Shown piece after piece: positions 15,794 through 22,796 of a stretch of DNA of 25,185 nucleotides. Below the pieces are notes generated by a model, which searched no databases, was not told where the DNA came from, and worked only from the letters and a program-made list of their open reading frames with translations. Origin of the DNA: a virus; the IMG/VR virus record IMGVR_UViG_3300032605_000132, positions 1-25,185 of that record. The stretch is one strand, 5' to 3'. Each line of letters begins with the position of its first letter. Positions within the stretch are counted from its first letter, which is position 1. Both the position numbers and the translations under genes were made by a program.

Positions 15794-15981
15794 TGGCACC
15801 AAAAAGGATCACACAAGAGGCCCTTAATAGGGCATATCGGGCAGGCTTTCACAACGGGCTCACTATCACGGCATCTAGCTTTTATGGCATCGCTGGCAAC
15901 CCATGGTGCAACCCCGTGGAAGTCGAAGCGGAGTACACTCAGGGATATAGGGAGGGGGCTGCAAAAAGGCAGGCAGGCTAA
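15793..15981 (+). CDS. Ribosome modulation factor (RMF)-like small protein
   Basis: A 62-aa basic protein. I chose ATG 15793 over 15772 because it forms a TAATG overlap with the previous stop and has GGGAGG 7 nt upstream. The pattern A-RAGF-NGL, then NPWCNP, then YTQGYREGAAKR parallels RMF-family proteins (A--RGY-AG, then CPY, then W-GGWREA) at similar spacing. RMF binds the 30S subunit and drives ribosome dimerisation during hibernation, and phages are known to carry RMF-like small proteins. The similarity is by eye and short, so function is tentative. Confidence 0.55.
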   Translation: MAPKRITQEALNRAYRAGFHNGLTITASSFYGIAGNPWCNPVEVEAEYTQGYREGAAKRQAG

Positions 15982-15984
15982 CCC

Positions 15985-16012
15985 TTAGGGCACCTCTCAT
16001 AGGGTGCCCTAA
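15985..16012 (+). other. Perfect 10-bp RNA hairpin between early genes
   Basis: TTAGGGCACC (15985-15994) is the exact reverse complement of GGTGCCCTAA (16003-16012), with an 8-nt loop. It lies directly after the RMF-like gene's stop. No T-run follows, so a processing or stabilising element is more likely than an intrinsic terminator. Confidence 0.6.
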
Positions 16013-16070
16013 TAGATACCCTGCAACAGGTATCACTCAGTACACTAGACACCACAAAGGACACCACACC

Positions 16071-16259
16071 ATGGCCGGAATGACCAAGAGACACTTTCAA
16101 GCTATCGCCAATGTTATCGCAAGCTATGGGCCTGCCCCGGCAACGGGAGACCCTGAGCACTTGCGGCGCCAAATCGCGAGCGACCTTGCAACGATTTGCC
16201 GGGGCGAGAATCCTCAATTCGACCGGCAACGGTTTCTCAAGGCTTGCGAAGTCCTCTAA
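16071..16259 (+). CDS. Small conserved phage protein, function unknown
   Basis: A 62-aa helical protein. The pattern MTKRHFQAIANVIAS, then RRQIASDLATIC, then NPQFDRQRFLKAC is a common small phage protein type (F--IA--I, then R---A-D-A, then NP-FDR-RFL-AC) found in many siphoviruses and podoviruses without known role. The leader includes AAAGGA and an ACTAGACACC word shared with other early leaders. A second in-frame ATG at 16080 is an alternative start. Confidence 0.7.
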   Translation: MAGMTKRHFQAIANVIASYGPAPATGDPEHLRRQIASDLATICRGENPQFDRQRFLKACEVL

Positions 16260-16303
16260 CCCCCCTCACCTAACAGCAACCTTAGACACAAGGAAACCTA
16301 CCC

Positions 16304-16849
16304 ATGGAAAACACATTCAAAGGCATCGACCTAGGCATGAATGCTGCAATCCTACACATGGCCAGTCGGCTCTTCCCCTGCGGGTTTGACGTGGTGCCAG
16401 ACAGCGAGGCGCCTAACACTCTTGAGAGGGTGCAGGCGGACATCCTGCAAGGGCGATTGAGGGTCTCAGGTGACCATTGCGAGGGAACAGCATACGGTGA
16501 CCCTGAGGTGAATATCGCTTTCAGGGCATGGCACGACTGGACCCATTGGCGGCATTCAACGCCATTTACCCTTGAGGGGGAGATTGCCACGGCTTGGCTA
16601 CAGGTGGGGCACCTTCGCACCGTTGGACTGTGGTCACCATTCCGGGAAGCCTTCTTGCTGTCAGAGGTAGAGGATCAAGCGCGATACTATGCCAAAACAG
16701 GGGCCTTTCCTGTGGATCAGATGGGGGTGACCTTGGTAGGCATCCGCAAGCGCATTGGCTACCGCGATGCGTGCTTTGCAGGGTCTCATTACGAACGCCG
16801 TGCGGAGGCTTGGGGAGTGCATAACCTCCTGCAAGGAAAGGGGGCCTAA
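16304..16849 (+). CDS. Conserved phage protein with WHDWTH motif, function unknown
   Basis: A 181-aa product. The central FRAWHDWTHWRHSTPFTLEG followed by E and a later Q (TAWLQVG) resembles a conserved phage family with a R-WHDW-H---F---GE---A--Q signature. Its closely spaced His, Asp and Glu could bind a metal, and a later YYAKTGAFPVDQ is also family-like. No enzymatic role is established to my knowledge. The leader CTTAGACACAAGGAAACC nearly repeats that of the gene at 14876. It is followed after 3 nt by the next gene. Confidence 0.68.
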   Translation: MENTFKGIDLGMNAAILHMASRLFPCGFDVVPDSEAPNTLERVQADILQGRLRVSGDHCEGTAYGDPEVNIAFRAWHDWTHWRHSTPFTLEGEIATAWLQVGHLRTVGLWSPFREAFLLSEVEDQARYYAKTGAFPVDQMGVTLVGIRKRIGYRDACFAGSHYERRAEAWGVHNLLQGKGA

Positions 16850-16852
16850 GTC

Positions 16853-17323
16853 ATGTCTGATAAGACTTACAGGGCACACCTGACCGCGATCCACTCAGGG
16901 CAGGTCACCGCAACGAATGTCATAGGCATACGCAAGGCGATAAACGCTAGGGCGTGGTGCGACCTCGTGCGGCGATACCACGGCAAGCTACCCATGACAG
17001 CCTATCAACTATCTGAGATACGGGCGGCCATATATCGCAAGCGGCCCCGCGTGACTGGCACCTTGCATGAGACCGGCTTGGCAGTCCTACGCAATCCCCG
17101 GTACCGCAAGCGGTTTGATGAGCGGCAAACGTCTATCATTCATGCACCCGATGCACACTTTACCCTTGAGGGCTTTGAGTGGATCACGGAACGGACTGTC
17201 ACGCCTGTTTATGCCGTGTGGGCGAGGCAGGGGGACGTCTTGCAAGGCTTCACATTCCGCAATATCCCTTGGCAAAGCGGAGGCAAGGGGCCAGAGGTTG
17301 TGCCCCATGACTGGCCCCGCTAG
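16853..17323 (+). CDS. Hypothetical early protein
   Basis: A 156-aa basic protein with no recognised family. The first 60 residues are helical and basic, with alternating Arg/Lys and aromatic residues (RAWCDLVRRYHGKLPMTAYQ). The middle (VLRNPRYRKRF) is strongly basic and the C-terminal third looks beta-rich (FEWITERTVTPVYAVWARQG). Basic character suggests nucleic-acid contact, but no motif confirms it. AAAGGGGG lies about 8 nt upstream. Confidence 0.6.
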   Translation: MSDKTYRAHLTAIHSGQVTATNVIGIRKAINARAWCDLVRRYHGKLPMTAYQLSEIRAAIYRKRPRVTGTLHETGLAVLRNPRYRKRFDERQTSIIHAPDAHFTLEGFEWITERTVTPVYAVWARQGDVLQGFTFRNIPWQSGGKGPEVVPHDWPR

Positions 17324-17368
17324 CCTGCCCGCCCCATATCCAACCCATAGCAACGGGATACACTGACA

Positions 17369-17602
17369 ATGGCACACTATGCGGATTGGCCCCAAGAGCG
17401 GGGCAATGGTCACAAGATGGACGACTTCAAGGCGGTAGGCTTGGCGGAGGGTTTCTTAGAGCCTGACAGCCTTGCCGATCCTGAGGGGGAAGTCCGGGCC
17501 GCTTGGCAATACTTGCATGACACCCGCTTGGCATATCGCCTGCAAGGGTTTTTCGGGCGAGGCTGTCAGGCTCTGATCGCACAAGGGGAGATAATGGAAT
17601 GA
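17369..17602 (+). CDS. Small conserved phage protein, function unknown
   Basis: A 77-aa product. The C-terminal WQYLHDTRLAYRLQGFFGRG followed by ALIAQGEI matches a recurring short phage motif (W-YL-DT---LQG-FGR-A--LI--G) seen at ends of various phage proteins; the role is unknown. The N-terminal part is acidic and variable. It is translationally coupled to the next gene through ATGA at 17599. Confidence 0.65.
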   Translation: MAHYADWPQERGNGHKMDDFKAVGLAEGFLEPDSLADPEGEVRAAWQYLHDTRLAYRLQGFFGRGCQALIAQGEIME

Positions 17603-17853
17603 CAACCTATTACATAGGCAGGGATACAGACGGCAACCTAGTCTCGCGAGGGTCCACCCGGTCGGACTTTACCCACGCGGCTTTCGATCCTGATTACAGG
17701 GGGGAGGTGCCATCGTTCGGGACAAGTGCAGCGGGTGCCCTCGCGAATATGCAAGGCCGGTCATCCCCCGCGAGGCACCACAGACTCCGGGTGGTTCCCG
17801 TGCGGGTGGTATCCGCCAAGGAGTACCGCGAAGCTCGAAAGGGCCTGACATGA
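17599..17853 (+). CDS. Hypothetical early protein
   Basis: An 84-aa product, not recognised. It starts MTTYYIGRDTDGNLVSRGS, followed by a small-residue middle (FGTSAAGALANM) and a basic C-terminus (PVRVVSAKEYREARKG). AAGGGGAG lies 8 nt upstream. Both ends overlap neighbours by ATGA, so it belongs to a tight three-gene unit (17369-18200). Confidence 0.58.
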   Translation: MTTYYIGRDTDGNLVSRGSTRSDFTHAAFDPDYRGEVPSFGTSAAGALANMQGRSSPARHHRLRVVPVRVVSAKEYREARKGLT

Positions 17854-18200
17854 CCTCACGGCAATGCGCCCACTGCCTCAAACCCTTGCCAGCCTCCCAA
17901 CCGGCAACCGCTATGTTCTGCACCCGCAAGTGCAAGACGGATGCGGCGAACTTTGAGGCGGCGCGCGGGAAGCTACTCTATCGGCTGGCATACAACTGGA
18001 GGCGGGGCAAGGGTCCCGCTTTCAGCGACCTGTCATGGCTTGTCGATCAGTTTATCAAAGAGGATCGCGAGAGCGGGAGGCCAGCACCGCCTCCGGGACC
18101 TACAGACATGACCGTGGCGCAGTCATACCACACTAGGCAACGAGCGAGTGCTGGCGGGCGGGCCCGGAGCGTGCTCAGGATCGAAACAGGGAAGGAGTAA
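17850..18200 (+). CDS. Small protein with N-terminal zinc-finger-like Cys motif
   Basis: A 116-aa protein. Residues 6-29 carry CAHC and then FCTRKCK, a treble-clef-like CxxC-x(n)-CxxxC arrangement common in small phage and HNH-associated proteins. The rest is helical and basic, with a Pro-rich linker and a C-terminus rich in Arg/Ser (RQRASAGGRARSVLR). No HNH nuclease residues follow the Cys motif, so nuclease activity is not supported. A nucleic-acid-binding role is plausible. It is coupled to the preceding gene by ATGA. Confidence 0.62.
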   Translation: MTSRQCAHCLKPLPASQPATAMFCTRKCKTDAANFEAARGKLLYRLAYNWRRGKGPAFSDLSWLVDQFIKEDRESGRPAPPPGPTDMTVAQSYHTRQRASAGGRARSVLRIETGKE

Positions 18201-18208
18201 TCCCCGGC

Positions 18209-18289
18209 ATGAAAGCCCACCAACTCGCCACCCTGCTGGCATTCCTAGGCGTGCTGATCCTGATAGGAGGGACGCTCCTTGACCACTAA
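18209..18289 (+). CDS. 26-residue single-span membrane peptide
   Basis: A short frame starting MKAHQLATLLAFLGVLILIG and ending TLLDH. The core is one hydrophobic helix after a single basic residue. GAAGGAG lies about 11 nt upstream, near the previous gene's stop. It overlaps the next gene, whose TTG start and AGGAGG ribosome site lie within this frame. It is the third such minimal membrane peptide in the window. Function unknown. Confidence 0.42.
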   Translation: MKAHQLATLLAFLGVLILIGGTLLDH

Positions 18290-18641
18290 CGGCGAGGGGG
18301 AGCACCTAGACTTCTGGAATTATCCCGACTGGGGGCCTGAGGGGTCTAACAACCTCCGGGACCCCGGTAGGGTGCCCTTCTGGGAGAGACCCTGCAAGGC
18401 ACCTGCCCCTGAGCTTCCTGTTAGGCCTGCCCCTGAGGGTGATCCTTTGGGGGTACTCAGCAAGGGGGTCGGCACTGTGGTTTACTACAGAGGACAGAGG
18501 GTGCGCTCTTGCGTGTACTCTTTCCGGGATGACCTGTACGTACTGCGCCTTGAGGGTGATGCGCTGGCGGACTACTATGAGGTACGCCTACCACTGGCTG
18601 AACTTGTCAGGGGTTACCGCTACATGCCAGCCCCATTCTGA
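18279..18641 (+). CDS. Hypothetical protein, last gene of the early block (TTG start)
   Basis: A 120-aa product, not recognised. The TTG start is supported by AGGAGG 8 nt upstream. The first half is acidic and Pro-rich (FWNYPDWGPEGSNN, APELPVRPAPEGD). The second half looks like a small beta barrel (VVYYRGQRVRSCVYSFRDDL then YVLRLEGDALADYYEVRLPL). It is followed by the terminator at 18683-18716 and so closes the early transcription unit. Confidence 0.58.
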   Translation: MTTNGEGEHLDFWNYPDWGPEGSNNLRDPGRVPFWERPCKAPAPELPVRPAPEGDPLGVLSKGVGTVVYYRGQRVRSCVYSFRDDLYVLRLEGDALADYYEVRLPLAELVRGYRYMPAPF

Positions 18642-18682
18642 TCCCCTAGCAACGGGACCCCCTCACTAGGCCATTGACAAGG

Positions 18683-18716
18683 GCCCCCTAGCAGGATACT
18701 GCCGGGGGGCTTTTCT
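18683..18716 (+). terminator. Rho-independent terminator ending the early gene block
   Basis: GCCCCCTAGCAG pairs with CTGCCGGGGGGC around a GATA loop (one A-C mismatch, one G-T pair). It is immediately followed by TTTTCTT. This should stop host-polymerase transcription of the early genes before the tail genes. A TTGACA word at 18674-18679, 15 bp before GATACT, overlaps the hairpin and could be a weak promoter or chance. Confidence 0.8.
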
Positions 18717-18746
18717 TGTGTATGCGTCTCATAGGAGCCAGTCCCC

Positions 18747-19355
18747 ATGCCATTGCCCTCCCTGTCCACCACGGTCTCCCTCTCTGCGGGATGGACCGAT
18801 CTGACAACCCTCGCAGGCCTGACCCAACTGCCGAACCAGCCCACCAAGGTCAAATGCGTGGACAAAGGGGCGACCATCGGCGTGGTGGGCTCGCTCAGCG
18901 CCTCCGCTCCGGGTGCCTATGCTGCGTATCAGGCCAGCGGGTACAACCAAGAGCAGATCGTCAACGGCTATGCCCACCTGTGGGTCTACGCCTCAGCGAC
19001 CACTAACGTGCTGGTTTCCACGGCAGAGCAAGTCGAAGCGGTGCCCAAGGAGTTCGCCCCTGTAGTGCCTGCGGAAGAGGCTCTGCTTGTGTGGCCCGAC
19101 CCAACTGTCCCGTTCGATGCGCGCAAGTGGGGGTCGGTCTCCATCTGGTGCTTCGTGGCTCCGGCATCTGCGCGGGTCATCAATTGGGGTGACGGTGCGG
19201 CGAACATGATCCCGGCAACCCCAGTGGACAATGCCGCTGCGGGTATCACCACGCCTGTATCCATCTCGGCGGTCGGACGGTTTACTCTGGCAGGTGGCTG
19301 CTGGATTAGCCTCGCTGCGGGCACTGGCACGTTTATGATCGGACGGGGGAACTAA
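18747..19355 (+). CDS. Beta-rich probable tail or structural protein next to the tailspike
   Basis: A 202-aa protein rich in Thr, Val, Ala and Gly, with alternating strand-like segments (NGYAHLWVYASATTNVLVST, GSVSIWCFVAPASARVINWG, SAVGRFTLAGGCWISL) and few charges. This is typical of phage tail, fibre or decoration domains, but it matches no family I can name and lacks the T7 gp17 N-terminal anchor. It is followed after 3 nt by the tailspike-like gene, suggesting joint function, perhaps as adaptor between tail and spike. Base composition resembles the late virion genes rather than the downstream tailspike. AGGAG lies 9 nt before the ATG. Confidence 0.6.
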   Translation: MPLPSLSTTVSLSAGWTDLTTLAGLTQLPNQPTKVKCVDKGATIGVVGSLSASAPGAYAAYQASGYNQEQIVNGYAHLWVYASATTNVLVSTAEQVEAVPKEFAPVVPAEEALLVWPDPTVPFDARKWGSVSIWCFVAPASARVINWGDGAANMIPATPVDNAAAGITTPVSISAVGRFTLAGGCWISLAAGTGTFMIGRGN

Positions 19356-19358
19356 GCC

Positions 19359-21638
19359 ATGGGCAAGATGACAAAAGGGGCTCTCCTGGCAGGGCTCGCA
19401 ATGGGTATTCTCTGTGGGGGGGGCACCGCTTGGGCGAGCACCGATGCGGTCGCTCAGGGGCTTGCGGCCTCCCGCCCACCCAACCCTATCCAAATTTATG
19501 CAAATGCCAATGGCTGCATTTGGGATGGCGCGAGCGGGCATGACGTCGGGCCTTGCATCAACGCGGCAATCGCGCAGGCGGCTGCGCTGGGCGGCGCGGA
19601 AGTCATTGTTCCCTCCATCCCAGGGGGGGTGGCCTACGCAGCAACCAATATCCTGAATACATCGTCTGGCGTGCGTATCCGAGCCGCTGGGTGGGGGCCG
19701 CCGCGCAATGCTTCGGTCAACTCGATCCAGCCAGCGCTCAAGATCATCTATAATGGGAGCGCAGAAGCCGGGCCATTTGTGCAAGTTGTTCCTCTTAGCA
19801 CTTTACCCATTTCCGATGCGGGAATTGTCGGCATTGGCTTTGACTGCAATTCCTTGGTGGACACTTGCGTCAACATTCGTGACGTAACCTATTCTACCTT
19901 TCAATTCGATCAAGGCGGCGCTCGCAAAACCGGGGTCTTGTTCGATACCGGCGTTACTAATCCGGGGACACAGTTTAACGATGTTTGGGTCGCGGCGAAT
20001 AATACCAACCCATCCTATTGCGCGTCCGGCATTGTGCTGGACAAGGGTGTCAGTTCGACCGGTAACACCTCTTACAACCATTTTCACTTGCTCTATGCGG
20101 CCTATGGCTGCGGAGACGGCATTGTGCGCGGTGCGAATGACTCGAACGTCTATGACGTGGTGAGCGCCTATCACTACGGTACTGCAACCAGCGGATCGCC
20201 CGGCATCGATACCAACACCGCTTATACGCCTCCCTCCGGCGTTCCGACCCACAACTACAGCAACGACAACCTCACGCTATTCACAGGTATCCCGTTCTGG
20301 CATCAAGGGTTTACGCAGGGCGCGGTGTGGGCGGCGAATGGTGGCAACGTCGGGACAATGGCCTATGCTCCGGTTACGCTGACAACCAACGCAGCGTCCA
20401 ACACCAGCACATCAACTCTCTCGTTCGCAGCGGTGTCAGGCGTCGTAACAGGCCAAGGGGTGACTTGTGGCGGTGTCACGAGCGGCATCTACCCCAACAC
20501 CTATGTTACGACTGTTTCGGGGACCACGATAGGCTTGCAGCGCTACCCGGTGGCAGGAGGGGGCTTCTCGGGTGTTGCGTCTGGCCAATCATGCACCTTT
20601 GGGCTTTATGTCAATTCGTCGGCAGCACCAGGCCCATACACTATCACCGCGCTATCTGGTTCGACAGTGAGCGTGACCGCATCTGCTGGGGGCACCAGTC
20701 AGGCCAGCGTCCCGATCAGCGGCGGCGCGATCAAGGCAGCGGATTTTACCATTCCTGTGACCGGAACGCCAACGGCGGGGGATTACTGGACACTGACCGT
20801 GGCCACGCCTTCACAGATGAGTCAGACGATCCATACCGACAAGGCGAATAATGTTAGTGATGGTGGTTACGAACAGGGCGCTACCGGTCTTGATACCTTT
20901 GCGGGCCAAAAAGCGTTTTATGGTGACAGCACGCATTGCATGGCATTTTACAGCATGACAGGTGCAGCGTTGTCGGGCCAGGCCTGCAACGGAAATGGCG
21001 GTCTGTTCGGTGGTCAATCAGGCGGGGTTGCTGGCACCAATCCGGTAGGTTGGGGTGGATCAAACAACTATATCCTGTATCCTGCCGTCAATGCCTGTTA
21101 TCTCGGCGGCATCGGCAATACTGTCAGCGGCAATTATAGCTGTATCGTTGGCGGCAATGGCGCAAATGATCGGGGCCGCCGCGCCGTGACTTGTTTTGCT
21201 GCTGGCAGTTTCGCAACACAGGGCGATGCACAAATTTGCACCACTGTTTTGCGGGGGACTGGCGCAAGTGCCACCGCCTTTCGACTTACCAATGATGGCG
21301 CAACGGCAGGAACCGCCAACTGCGTCAACATCCCGAACAACACGTCTTATGCGGTCACCTACTCGGTCCATGTAGTGGACCACACGGGTATCACCACCAA
21401 GGGTGTGACGTGGACCAACGGCACCGGAACGCTTTATCGCGGTGCGAATGCGGCCTCGACGACATGGCTTCCGATCACTTCGCCCGCGTTCGGGTCGTTC
21501 GGCACCGTGACCGGCAGTAGTCTTGCCCTCAGTGCTGACACGACGAACGGCTGTCTATCACTTGTGTTCACGCCACCGACCGGGAATTCGGACACGTTGA
21601 ACGCGGTTGCGCGGGTTGAAACTGTCGAAGTCCAGTAA
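19359..21638 (+). CDS. Tailspike-like right-handed beta-helix protein with signal-peptide-like N-terminus
   Basis: A 759-aa protein. Residues about 6-27 look like a Sec signal (KGALLAGLAMGILCGG then TAWA|S). Residues about 60-110 (VGPCINAAIAQAAALGGAEV then IVP, with a later VRIRAAGWG) follow the pectate-lyase-3/tailspike start pattern (D----I--AI--A---GG-V--P-G-Y). Long beta-helix-like repeats follow. The last 140 residues (GDAQICTTVLRG, NDGATAGTANCVNIPNN, LSADTTNGCLSL, ARVETVEV) resemble a C-terminal domain common at the ends of phage tail proteins in alphaproteobacterial phages. It likely binds or degrades surface polysaccharide. Oddities are the signal peptide and a lower-GC, ATT/TTT-rich codon style unlike the phage's other genes, suggesting recent acquisition. 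No lyase catalytic residues can be assigned. Confidence 0.72.
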   Translation: MGKMTKGALLAGLAMGILCGGGTAWASTDAVAQGLAASRPPNPIQIYANANGCIWDGASGHDVGPCINAAIAQAAALGGAEVIVPSIPGGVAYAATNILNTSSGVRIRAAGWGPPRNASVNSIQPALKIIYNGSAEAGPFVQVVPLSTLPISDAGIVGIGFDCNSLVDTCVNIRDVTYSTFQFDQGGARKTGVLFDTGVTNPGTQFNDVWVAANNTNPSYCASGIVLDKGVSSTGNTSYNHFHLLYAAYGCGDGIVRGANDSNVYDVVSAYHYGTATSGSPGIDTNTAYTPPSGVPTHNYSNDNLTLFTGIPFWHQGFTQGAVWAANGGNVGTMAYAPVTLTTNAASNTSTSTLSFAAVSGVVTGQGVTCGGVTSGIYPNTYVTTVSGTTIGLQRYPVAGGGFSGVASGQSCTFGLYVNSSAAPGPYTITALSGSTVSVTASAGGTSQASVPISGGAIKAADFTIPVTGTPTAGDYWTLTVATPSQMSQTIHTDKANNVSDGGYEQGATGLDTFAGQKAFYGDSTHCMAFYSMTGAALSGQACNGNGGLFGGQSGGVAGTNPVGWGGSNNYILYPAVNACYLGGIGNTVSGNYSCIVGGNGANDRGRRAVTCFAAGSFATQGDAQICTTVLRGTGASATAFRLTNDGATAGTANCVNIPNNTSYAVTYSVHVVDHTGITTKGVTWTNGTGTLYRGANAASTTWLPITSPAFGSFGTVTGSSLALSADTTNGCLSLVFTPPTGNSDTLNAVARVETVEVQ

Positions 21639-21656
21639 CAAGGAGAACCCGGTACC

Positions 21657-22457
21657 GTGACTACCACCCTCGCCCAAGCCCACAAGTTCGCCGCCGACTA
21701 CTGGGACCGCAACGATCGTAACCTCAAAGCCAGGACCCCTGGAATGATGGCCATGCGGGCTCTCCGTTGCGTGTCCCTGCTAGGTGGCCCTGGCAAGCTC
21801 GCCTCCACGCTGTCTCCCAAGGACGGGGCTTCCCTCCTGGTGGCACTCAAGGCCGGGGGTCTCACGCGATCCTCGGTGGTGAGCTACTACTCGGCGTTCC
21901 GCAGGATGCTCGCCCTGAATGGCATCCAGACGGTGGACTGGCCCAAAGCCCCCTCGGCCCCTAGGCAGGTCCGCGATCCTGTGTCAGAGGAACACGTCCA
22001 GGCGCTCCGCGATTGGCTGGCTGCCAGGGGCTGGGATGACACCGCTGCCCTGATCGACCTGATGGGCTCTACCGGGCTCCGCGTGGAGGTGGAAGCCTTG
22101 AACGGGGACTGGCAGGCACGGGGGGACGGCAGGCTGGTGGTTCACTCCGGCAAGGGTGGCCATGCCAGGGTGGTGCCCTACCGAGGTCCTGAGAAGGGCC
22201 CCCTACGCGAGACCCTCAGCGATTTGACCTATGCGGGGCACCTGTGGCGGTGGCGTAAGGGGCTCAAGGAGCTGGGCCTCCCGAGTGACCTCCGCCCACA
22301 TGACCTGCGCCGGAAGTTCGTCAGGGACGTCTATGAGAGGTCGGGCAAGGATATTCGCCTGGCACAAGTCCTGGCCGGGCACTCCGATCCGGGGACCACA
22401 GCGGGTTATATTGGGGCCGATTGGGCTCAGATGGAGGCGGCTTGTGGCACATCCTAA
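21657..22457 (+). CDS. int: Tyrosine recombinase / phage integrase
   Basis: This 266-aa enzyme is on the short side for an integrase but complete. An N-terminal SAM-like DNA-binding part (about 1-100, with LTRSSVVSYYSAFRRML) precedes the catalytic domain. Catalytic residues seen are R142 (GSTGLR), K166 (HSGKGGHAR), H215 and R218 (RPHDLRR), H242 (LAGHSD) and Y251 (TTAGYI). Box I reads TGLRVEVEAL, with the usual Glu displaced by one position. The start is GTG, with AAGGAG about 11 nt upstream and only 18 bp after the tailspike stop. It makes the phage temperate. No att core is recognisable nearby. Confidence 0.93.
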   Translation: MTTTLAQAHKFAADYWDRNDRNLKARTPGMMAMRALRCVSLLGGPGKLASTLSPKDGASLLVALKAGGLTRSSVVSYYSAFRRMLALNGIQTVDWPKAPSAPRQVRDPVSEEHVQALRDWLAARGWDDTAALIDLMGSTGLRVEVEALNGDWQARGDGRLVVHSGKGGHARVVPYRGPEKGPLRETLSDLTYAGHLWRWRKGLKELGLPSDLRPHDLRRKFVRDVYERSGKDIRLAQVLAGHSDPGTTAGYIGADWAQMEAACGTS

Positions 22458-22791
22458 TCCGAACCACATCGAGAGGTGCCGCCGCTGCGGCTTTCCTGAC
22501 TCCATGGGCTATGAACAGGCCTATCGCCACCAGGAAGAGGAACGGGACAAGTTCGAGACCCTCAGGAGGAGAGCCCACCAGATGATCGCCAAAGGCATGA
22601 GTCCCCGGGAGGTAACCAAAGAGGTGCTGTTCTGCCTGGGGGTTGACCTCCGGGAGGTGGCCTCCGAGGCAGTGCACATGAGGCTGCCCTACATGATGGC
22701 CCCCTCATACCAGGACCAAGACCCCGTGGAGATTACTCGCCGGGAGCTGCATCCTGAGTGGAACTTCACTAGGGGCAGTTCCGGCAATTAG
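22444..22791 (+). CDS. Small CxxC protein overlapping the integrase end
   Basis: A 115-aa product starting at GTG 22444, with GGAGG about 5 nt upstream, inside the last 14 nt of the integrase gene. It begins MAHPNPNHIERCRRCGFPDS, with one CxxC pair, and then a charged helix (QEEERDKFETLRRRAH). The segment AKGMSPREVTKEVLFCLGVD resembles a helix-turn-helix in spacing. Its position could fit a recombination directionality factor or regulator, but excisionases are usually smaller and no family is recognised. A longer upstream frame exists but would lie within the integrase gene. Confidence 0.5.
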   Translation: MAHPNPNHIERCRRCGFPDSMGYEQAYRHQEEERDKFETLRRRAHQMIAKGMSPREVTKEVLFCLGVDLREVASEAVHMRLPYMMAPSYQDQDPVEITRRELHPEWNFTRGSSGN

Positions 22792-22796
22792 TAAGC

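Noticed and set aside
18674-18700. TTGACA with GATACT at 15 bp, a possible promoter for the tail genes
   Set aside because: The -10 part is inside the terminator stem, and the RNA would begin within the hairpin; it is mentioned as a pattern only.
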